10,029 nucleotides of DNA from Candidatus Pacearchaeota archaeon. GTDB taxonomy: Archaea; Nanoarchaeota; Nanoarchaeia; Pacearchaeales; GW2011-AR1. The notes beneath the pieces were generated by a model. It saw nothing but the letters and a program-made list of their open reading frames with translations. It searched no databases and was not told the DNA's origin. The stretch is taken from the NCBI GenBank assembly GCA_002690445.1, contig NZER01000160.1, positions 1 to 10,029 of the forward strand. Reading direction: 5' to 3'. This document shows positions 5,239 through 10,029 of this stretch, one piece after another; the first letter of the stretch is position 1; every line of letters starts with the position of its first letter. Both the position numbers and the translations under genes were made by a program.

Positions 5239-7356
5239 TTAGTTTATTTGAGCCTCTAGGGCTGTTACTTTTGCTGATAATTCTTGTACTGCTTTTACTA
5301 GTGGTACTACGAATACGGAATATCCTAACATCTGCCTACTACTTTTATTCTCATGCCATCCTGAAAAGGTTATATCAAGATCATCCATAACTTGTTTAAC
5401 ATCTTGTGCTATAAATCCATCCATTCTCTTATTGCCTATTATTTCATGGTCACCTTCTTTATTTTTGTTAACTCCATCATGATAAAGTTCATCTGGCCAT
5501 TCATATTTTTCCTTGGGTGTATATTTAACAGGTCTTAAAGCATTTACAAAATCTAATCCAATATCAGTATCAACAATATCTTTCTTTATCCTCACATCAG
5601 AAGTAATAGCTTCAGCACCACCACTACTAAAATCATAAATAAGATAGTGAGAATCATCCCCAATCCTAAGTTGTTCATGAGCATCAGTCACAACCAGCTT
5701 ACCAATAGCAATTGATTGAGTACTAGAAACTGTTACATCTGCCTGATAACCTAACACTATATTATAATTTCCAGTAATAATACTATCTCCTGAATTAAAA
5801 CCTGCAACTAGATTATAAGAACCAACAGTATATCCAGTAAAGCAATCAAATCCTATAGCAACATTTCCGTAACCAAATGTTGAACCTGTTGCACCAGCAC
5901 CAGTACTAGTATTTGCTCCATAGCCAGCATTCATGCCTATAAAAGTATTTTTAGCCCCACTGATTCTATATCCAGCATATTTACCTATAGCAATATTTTC
6001 CTTACATTCTGTGACATCATCAGTTACTGGACTAGAAACTTCATATCTAGCAGATAATTTCATTGCTTCCATTCCTATAGCAACATTATCCCAACCCCTT
6101 GTATAAGTATCAGCATCAAGTCCCTGTAATGCATTAACGCCTATTGCTATATTACCGCCACAAAGAGCAGCAGTCGTAGAGCCATCATCTTTGCCAAAAT
6201 ATCTCATACATCCATTGCCAATGACAACATTATCAGTAGCATTCTGAGCTTCTGATAAACAATAATCACCTATAGCAATATTATCATCGTTAGTTGCCTC
6301 ATCATCTAAATCATTCATTGGTCTATAATTAGAGTTACCAATACATATATTACTTGAAGATTCGTCTTCGTCAGGGTCGCCTGCTGCAAACTCTAATAAT
6401 CCCCTATGTCCTGTGATTGCTATTGCATCAGAATTAATTGCATTTGCTGCTACAGTATTAGCAGTTATAGCATCAGCAGCTATGGCGGATGCACTAATAG
6501 TTAGTGAATTAGTTCTAAATGGGAATATAGATGGAGAACCTCCTTCGGAAGCATCAGCACCAGTTACAACATGTCCTAAAAGTATCTTATCATTTCCAAC
6601 AGCAACAGTATAAGTAACAGTAAGTCTAACAGTAGTATCTCCAGATGAAGCATATACAAAATATGTTTTATTAGCAGTAAGCCCAGTTGAAGTGCCTTTA
6701 GTTAATGTTTTTGTAGTTCCATCAGCAAATGTCATAGTAGCATTAGCATCAGTTCCTTTATCCCATATAACAGCATCCCAAGCAGTTCCCCTAATTTCTA
6801 AATCAGTTGTCCAACTTTGAGCTGAAAAGCCAAGAAGTGCATCAGTAATAGAATCATTAGCTATATTATCTCCATCCAAATCAACTCCATCCCATGTTGC
6901 ACCTGCACCAGAATCACCTAGTGTAATTACACCACCAGCAGTTACTGCAAAATTAGTAACAGCACTTGTACCTATGGAAATAGCACCATCACTTGCCACC
7001 CTAAAGGCTGATTCAGTAGTGGAATCCCTACCTATTCTTAAAGTCCTACCTAGTTTAGCAACATTAGTATAGTTATTTATAACTTCTAGTCCACTTTCTG
7101 GAGTAATCTTGATATGATCTGCAGAGCCACCTAGAATAAGCTCTTCGCTAACACCACCTGCAGCATTACTAGGTTCAAGATTAATTCCATACCATTGTCC
7201 ACCAGCTTTAGCATATAGTTTAGGACTACTATCAACCATATGTACTCTGATATCTCCTTCATCTCCACCATGAGGAGGCCCCATACCTACACCGAGTTGA
7301 GTATTTCTCTTTAGATATGCTCCTGCACCTCTTATTATCTTACCTGTTTCAGACAC
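5239..7356 (-). CDS. Tail fibre protein with C-terminal Peptidase_S74 intramolecular chaperone domain, 705 residues
   Basis: This is a receptor-binding fibre or spike. The start is a GTG at 7354-7356, supported by AGGAG at 7364-7368 seven bases away; it overlaps the upstream stop by one base (TAGTG). Residues 1-60 look like a virion-attachment region (HGGDEGDIRVH, KLYAKAGGQWYGI). Residues 120-280 are beta-rich, and 288-312 form an Ala/Asn/Thr-rich linker. Residues 336-552 carry eleven N-x-x-I-G-type repeats, as in trimeric beta-roll shafts and YadA-like heads. From about 585 comes the S74 domain: SDVRIKK (586-592) with the serine expected to be the self-cleavage residue, LRPVKY (607-612), GFIAQDV (647-653), the hydrophobic LGYSVFVVPLVKAVQEL (677-693) and a terminal helix. 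In characterised fibres this domain drives trimer folding and is then cut off. The receptor is unknown. Confidence 0.93.
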   Translation of the reverse strand: MSETGKIIRGAGAYLKRNTQLGVGMGPPHGGDEGDIRVHMVDSSPKLYAKAGGQWYGINLEPSNAAGGVSEELILGGSADHIKITPESGLEVINNYTNVAKLGRTLRIGRDSTTESAFRVASDGAISIGTSAVTNFAVTAGGVITLGDSGAGATWDGVDLDGDNIANDSITDALLGFSAQSWTTDLEIRGTAWDAVIWDKGTDANATMTFADGTTKTLTKGTSTGLTANKTYFVYASSGDTTVRLTVTYTVAVGNDKILLGHVVTGADASEGGSPSIFPFRTNSLTISASAIAADAITANTVAANAINSDAIAITGHRGLLEFAAGDPDEDESSSNICIGNSNYRPMNDLDDEATNDDNIAIGDYCLSEAQNATDNVVIGNGCMRYFGKDDGSTTAALCGGNIAIGVNALQGLDADTYTRGWDNVAIGMEAMKLSARYEVSSPVTDDVTECKENIAIGKYAGYRISGAKNTFIGMNAGYGANTSTGAGATGSTFGYGNVAIGFDCFTGYTVGSYNLVAGFNSGDSIITGNYNIVLGYQADVTVSSTQSIAIGKLVVTDAHEQLRIGDDSHYLIYDFSSGGAEAITSDVRIKKDIVDTDIGLDFVNALRPVKYTPKEKYEWPDELYHDGVNKNKEGDHEIIGNKRMDGFIAQDVKQVMDDLDITFSGWHENKSSRQMLGYSVFVVPLVKAVQELSAKVTALEAQIN
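5242..5604 (-). other. Peptidase_S74 (intramolecular chaperone) domain
   Basis: Residues 585-705 of the fibre. The S-D-x-R-x-K-K signature, the LRPV-KY and GFIAQDV motifs, and the C-terminal amphipathic helix are in the expected order. Expected cleavage is just before Ser586, releasing a roughly 120-residue chaperone piece from the mature trimer. Confidence 0.88.
5701..6351 (-). repeat. N-x-x-I-G beta-repeat shaft of the fibre
   Basis: Eleven copies begin at residues 336, 359, 376, 402, 424, 454, 470, 498, 515, 532 and 548 (NICIG, NIAIG, NVVIG, NIAIG, NVAIG, NIAIG, NTFIG, NVAIG, NLVAG, NIVLG, SIAIG). Spacing varies from 16 to 30 residues, with alternately short and long inserts; the inserts are candidates for surface loops. 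Confidence 0.75.
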
Positions 7357-9539
7357 TAATGCACTCCTAAATCTCTGTAGGTTAAGGAAATACTGGATAG
7401 TTCAAATCCAGATATTGCATAGCCATCAATCTTAATTTGAAAGGTCTTCTTTCCTTGTAGTGCGGCTGTTGCAGAAGTATCAAACTCTGTTACAACAATA
7501 TCAGCATCTGTATCACTGAGGTATCCTAATGCTGTAAAAGTTTTACCATCATCAGTACTAACACTAAAAGCTTGATTGGATTTTCCATACTTATATACTG
7601 CTGCTACCTCTAAAAGATTTTTTCTACTTTCAGCATTACCAAGATCTAGAACTTTAGTCCGAAAATCTATAGCAGGAGCACTAGTTCTATCTTCTAAAAA
7701 GTTAATATCATCTACTGCAGCATTACCACCAATAATAAGTTTATCTCCTCTGGCATTTACCATATTAGTGCAATTAACTGCATGAACCAAAATATCATCA
7801 GTCTCATACCAAGAACCAGTCTCAGCATCGAATATATAAGCTTCTCCAGAACCACTACTTGTTGCATCCCATAATACTATAAGTTGTTGTTTAATAGTAT
7901 CATAACCAACAATAGACTTTGGTGTAACTGAGTCAATATTGTCACTCCAATTACTAGAACTAATTTTACCCAACTGTAGCTGTGTAATCTTGTCTCCATC
8001 ATATAAATAACAAGCATTTTGATTCACCCATATAACCCCAAATGGAGTAGTAGTTACAGCTGCCTGCCAACCAACACCAGCCCCTTGCTGTTCATCTTCT
8101 AGAAATTCTAGTTCTTTAGATACATTAATAATATATACTGCACTATTTTTAAACTGTAATATCCGATCTGCATGTGCTGCCAAAGCAGTTATCTGATCTC
8201 CATCATTTATTGCCACATCCAAGTAATTATCTTCAGTGAATACATCATACTTAAATATCGGACTTTTTAAGATCCTATCACCATAAGTTCTACCATTAAT
8301 CTTTACATTTCCCACATAAGCTCTGCTATTGGCCACAAGACCAGTCTTAAAATATACCAACCCTGATGTCGGTATATCTCCAACAGAATAACCATTAGCT
8401 ATCTTAAAAGTTATTAGCGCAGGTGGAGCACTTATATCTCCAGTAGTACAAGTATCTCCAGTATTAGCATGATCAAATTCATCAGCAGCAGCTTCCCATG
8501 CATTCCACTCAGTAGAACCAGCGCCTCTCATGCCTTTTTCCATATCCATCTCAGCAAGCAAATACCATTCACTATCCCCATCTCCACCATACCTAGAATA
8601 AAGTCTTGCACCATATTTATCTTGAGAGGCAGTAGTTATTGGAGTGCCCTCAGAATACCAACATTGTACTTGTATAGAAACATCAGTATAGCTACCTTCT
8701 TGTGGTATTTGACTTCCTCCCCATGTAGCATCATCTTCTACCCCAAACATTTCAGATTCCGTACAATTAACACCAAATATAGGATCAAAACCCTTATATA
8801 ACCAGGTTGCAGCAAACTCATAAGATGTTGTGGAAGCAGTATTAGTATTAGTCCATAGCCCTGAGCTTGCAGTTGCAGATGGTTTAATAATCCAATTTAA
8901 AGCATCATCCTTTCCAATACCTGTTATTGTACCACTATTATCAGTAGTAGCTTGATATATTTTCTGAGCCTTACCATCAGTAGATGCATCCGGCTTTACT
9001 TTTTCCTGAGTAGCATCAATCCAATCATTAACAGGAGTCACACTAGCAGATGGTATCTGAGATTGAGCATGATATGTTAATGATCTTGGAGCGGAAGTAT
9101 GATCACCACCACAAAATAAATCACCCTCTGCAGCATAAAAACATGGAGTTGTTGCTTGTGCTGATATTAATGATTCAAGCCAAGTACCTGCTGGTTCTAA
9201 TATATCAATAAAATTAGCTCCTGCTGAGCCCCCATCTGCTTTAACTATAAATTCTCCAAGATATCCAGCTACAGGTGGATTAGCTAAAGTATAATCATTA
9301 GCAAAGGCAAAAAGTCCATACCCAGTAGTAATGGCAACAGCATTTCCAGTACCAGCTTCCGGTTGATCTGTATAATTAGCATCTGCCTGCTTAAATACAC
9401 GAGAGCAAGTAACCTTGCCTTTAGAAGTAGGATCTAGATTCTTACATACTGCTAACTCATTATCTTCTAATGCTCTAGGAGACGTATCTGTTACCAGGCC
9501 TCCTGAAAAGTCCTTTAATGTGAATACCTTCTTTGGCAC
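7356..9539 (-). CDS. Phage structural protein, 727 residues, possible tail nozzle/hub or DNA-stabilisation class
   Basis: The start is a GTG at 9537-9539 immediately after the TAA of the 47-residue gene and in the same frame; no clear ribosome binding site precedes it, so translation may depend on termination of that gene. Residues 5-40 read FTLKDFSGGLVTD then LEDNELAVCKNLD, an opening I associate with podophage tail-hub/nozzle and packaged-DNA-stabilisation proteins that describe a beta-propeller. Residues 440-610 contain repeating blade-like strands (ALAAHADRILQFKNSAVYII, PFGVIWVNQNACYLYDGD, IVGYDTIKQQLIVLWD, GEAYIFDAETGSWYETDD). The last 110 residues look like a beta-sandwich ending in SSISLTYRDLG. 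The middle (about 190-400) is loop-rich with Trp and Gly. It sits directly upstream of the fibre, consistent with a tail protein. The exact role is uncertain; a generic tail or baseplate protein is the main alternative. Confidence 0.88.
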   Translation of the reverse strand: MPKKVFTLKDFSGGLVTDTSPRALEDNELAVCKNLDPTSKGKVTCSRVFKQADANYTDQPEAGTGNAVAITTGYGLFAFANDYTLANPPVAGYLGEFIVKADGGSAGANFIDILEPAGTWLESLISAQATTPCFYAAEGDLFCGGDHTSAPRSLTYHAQSQIPSASVTPVNDWIDATQEKVKPDASTDGKAQKIYQATTDNSGTITGIGKDDALNWIIKPSATASSGLWTNTNTASTTSYEFAATWLYKGFDPIFGVNCTESEMFGVEDDATWGGSQIPQEGSYTDVSIQVQCWYSEGTPITTASQDKYGARLYSRYGGDGDSEWYLLAEMDMEKGMRGAGSTEWNAWEAAADEFDHANTGDTCTTGDISAPPALITFKIANGYSVGDIPTSGLVYFKTGLVANSRAYVGNVKINGRTYGDRILKSPIFKYDVFTEDNYLDVAINDGDQITALAAHADRILQFKNSAVYIINVSKELEFLEDEQQGAGVGWQAAVTTTPFGVIWVNQNACYLYDGDKITQLQLGKISSSNWSDNIDSVTPKSIVGYDTIKQQLIVLWDATSSGSGEAYIFDAETGSWYETDDILVHAVNCTNMVNARGDKLIIGGNAAVDDINFLEDRTSAPAIDFRTKVLDLGNAESRKNLLEVAAVYKYGKSNQAFSVSTDDGKTFTALGYLSDTDADIVVTEFDTSATAALQGKKTFQIKIDGYAISGFELSSISLTYRDLGVH
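7364..7368 (-). promoter_or_regulatory. Ribosome binding site supporting the GTG start of the fibre
   Basis: AGGAG on the minus strand, inside the last codons of the 727-residue gene, seven bases before the GTG at 7354-7356. The next in-frame ATG is 39 codons further on and would remove the conserved-looking N-terminus. Confidence 0.7.
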
Positions 9540-9683
9540 TTATTTGCCAGAAGCTTTTTTAATAATCTTCTTTAGCGAAAACCAGATCAAGTCATCCATC
9601 TTTGAAGGACTTAATGCTACTATCTTATCTATGAGTAAAAACCCGATCAAGACATATTCCCAATAGTTTGCTAACAGTTCCAT
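9540..9683 (-). CDS. Small one-membrane-segment phage protein, 47 residues
   Basis: The ATG at 9681-9683 is preceded by AAGGAG at 9689-9694 with a five-base spacer, and the frame stops at 9540-9542 directly before the start of the 727-residue gene. The protein begins MELLANYWEY, followed by a hydrophobic segment (about residues 8-24, with Asp19-Lys20 near its centre), then a DKIVALSPSKMDDLI stretch (19-33) and a basic amphipathic end (WFSLKKIIKKASGK). Short phage proteins with a similar D-K-I-V-x-L-[ST]-P-x-K-x-D-D signature are familiar to me from tail regions of phage genomes, but I cannot verify this and know no proven role. A holin-like or membrane-associated assembly role is possible; one membrane segment alone does not prove a holin. 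The strong binding site and tight packing make the gene credible. Confidence 0.78.
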   Translation of the reverse strand: MELLANYWEYVLIGFLLIDKIVALSPSKMDDLIWFSLKKIIKKASGK

Positions 9684-9688
9684 GTATT

Positions 9689-9694
9689 CTCCTT
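9689..9694 (-). promoter_or_regulatory. Ribosome binding site of the 47-residue gene
   Basis: AAGGAG on the minus strand in the 22-base gap after the metallophosphoesterase stop codon, five bases before the ATG. It is one of the cleanest binding sites in the window and the main support for this short gene. Confidence 0.7.
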
Positions 9695-9705
9695 ATTTAT
9701 TATTT

Positions 9706-10029
9706 TTAGGTGTTTCCATCTATCATATTTCCCCATATAGAACACTTGCCATCTATAATCTGTACTACATCTACCGTAAAGTCACCCTCTCCGTAGAAGT
9801 CTATTATAGCAAAGGCATGCGCCCAGTTAACTCTTCTATTATCCAGCCAAGCATTAGCTTCGGTACTCATATCTTTAAGGCAGCCTATTGACCAGGCAGC
9901 TTTAGGTCCATCCATATGAGTAGCTGTCATATGTTGCAGATCGTGCCAATGTCCATACATTATATTACATCCTAGCCTTCTTAAGTGGTTTGCAGTATGA
10001 TATTGACCTCCATACTGATGACCGTGATA
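9706..10029 (-). CDS. Calcineurin-like metallophosphoesterase, C-terminal 107 residues (cut by window edge)
   Basis: The frame is open from the right window edge to the TAA at 9706-9708, so the N-terminal part, with the first metal-binding motifs, lies outside. The visible part starts YHGHQYGG (His-Gly-His at 2-4), and residues 24-30 read MYGHWHD; the G-H-x-H is the last metal-binding motif of calcineurin-like phosphoesterases. WSIGCL (46-51) and VNWAHAFAIIDF (67-78) follow, with the layout of phage-encoded members of this family. An internal ATG at 9958-9960 is not a believable start because it would remove the His-Gly-His motif and leave too short a domain. Substrate is unknown; family members cleave phosphomono- or phosphodiesters, including nucleotides and nucleic acids. 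Its place at the head of a structural operon is unusual for an enzyme and its relation to the tail genes is unclear. Confidence 0.85.
   Translation of the reverse strand, partial: YHGHQYGGQYHTANHLRRLGCNIMYGHWHDLQHMTATHMDGPKAAWSIGCLKDMSTEANAWLDNRRVNWAHAFAIIDFYGEGDFTVDVVQIIDGKCSIWGNMIDGNT

Noticed and set aside
5239..7356. Diversity-generating retroelement target in the fibre.
   Set aside because: No reverse transcriptase or template repeat is visible in the window, and the C-terminus is a plain S74 domain rather than a C-type-lectin-like variable region.
9545..9575. Possible hairpin with T-run around the AAGCTT site near the end of the 47-residue gene.
   Set aside because: The pairing is only four to five bases with an AT-only loop, and lies inside a coding region directly before a co-transcribed gene; not a credible terminator.
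9577..9654. Near-identical direct repeat of about 17 bases (aaaaccagatcaag and aaaacccgatcaag) exactly 60 bases apart in the 47-residue gene.
   Set aside because: It is explained by two similar coding stretches (LIGF and LIWF); too short and imperfect for an attachment site or regulatory iteron.

Overview
The window is a tightly packed stretch of an AT-rich tailed double-stranded DNA phage (or prophage), covering part of the virion structural region. Every supported gene is on the minus strand, so transcription runs from the right end of the window to the left. Nine coding regions fill almost all of the sequence; two are cut by the window edges. Gaps are 0 to 44 bases, and most stop codons touch, overlap or nearly touch the next ribosome binding site, so this looks like one operon. 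I see no tRNA, rRNA, CRISPR array, insertion sequence, convincing terminator or promoter. There is no gene-free stretch of more than 44 bases.

Layout in transcription order (right to left). First is the C-terminal end of a calcineurin-like metallophosphoesterase (9706-10029, cut by the window edge). Next is a 47-residue one-membrane-segment protein (9540-9683). A 727-residue structural protein (7356-9539) has an N-terminal FSGGL motif and a propeller-like middle, and may belong to the tail nozzle/hub or stabilisation class. It is followed by a 705-residue tail fibre (5239-7356) with a shaft of N-x-x-I-G repeats and a C-terminal Peptidase_S74 intramolecular chaperone domain. The fibre is the most securely identified gene.

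Downstream of the fibre lie five proteins I cannot assign to a named family: a 213-residue protein with a glycine-rich hydrophobic segment, a 632-residue protein with an extremely cysteine-rich C-terminal half, a 254-residue protein, a 431-residue helical protein, and the first 193 residues of an acidic protein that runs off the left edge. The 632- and 254-residue proteins appear to be paralogues. They share an ungapped 63-residue core that begins LRSG and ends WFD, then a DVYGR-x-C junction, then a cysteine-rich tail (36 and 6 cysteines), with no cysteine before the tail region in either protein.

The window is therefore best read as a tail/adhesion and internal-virion module. The fibre and the 727-residue protein would be external or tail components. 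The helical, membrane-active-looking and cysteine-tailed proteins could be injected proteins, tail-tip components or host-binding decorations. Repeats of the DCxGVCGG / DECGxCGG kind are, from memory, common in proteins of marine bacteria, so a marine phage is a reasonable guess, but the window alone does not prove the host.
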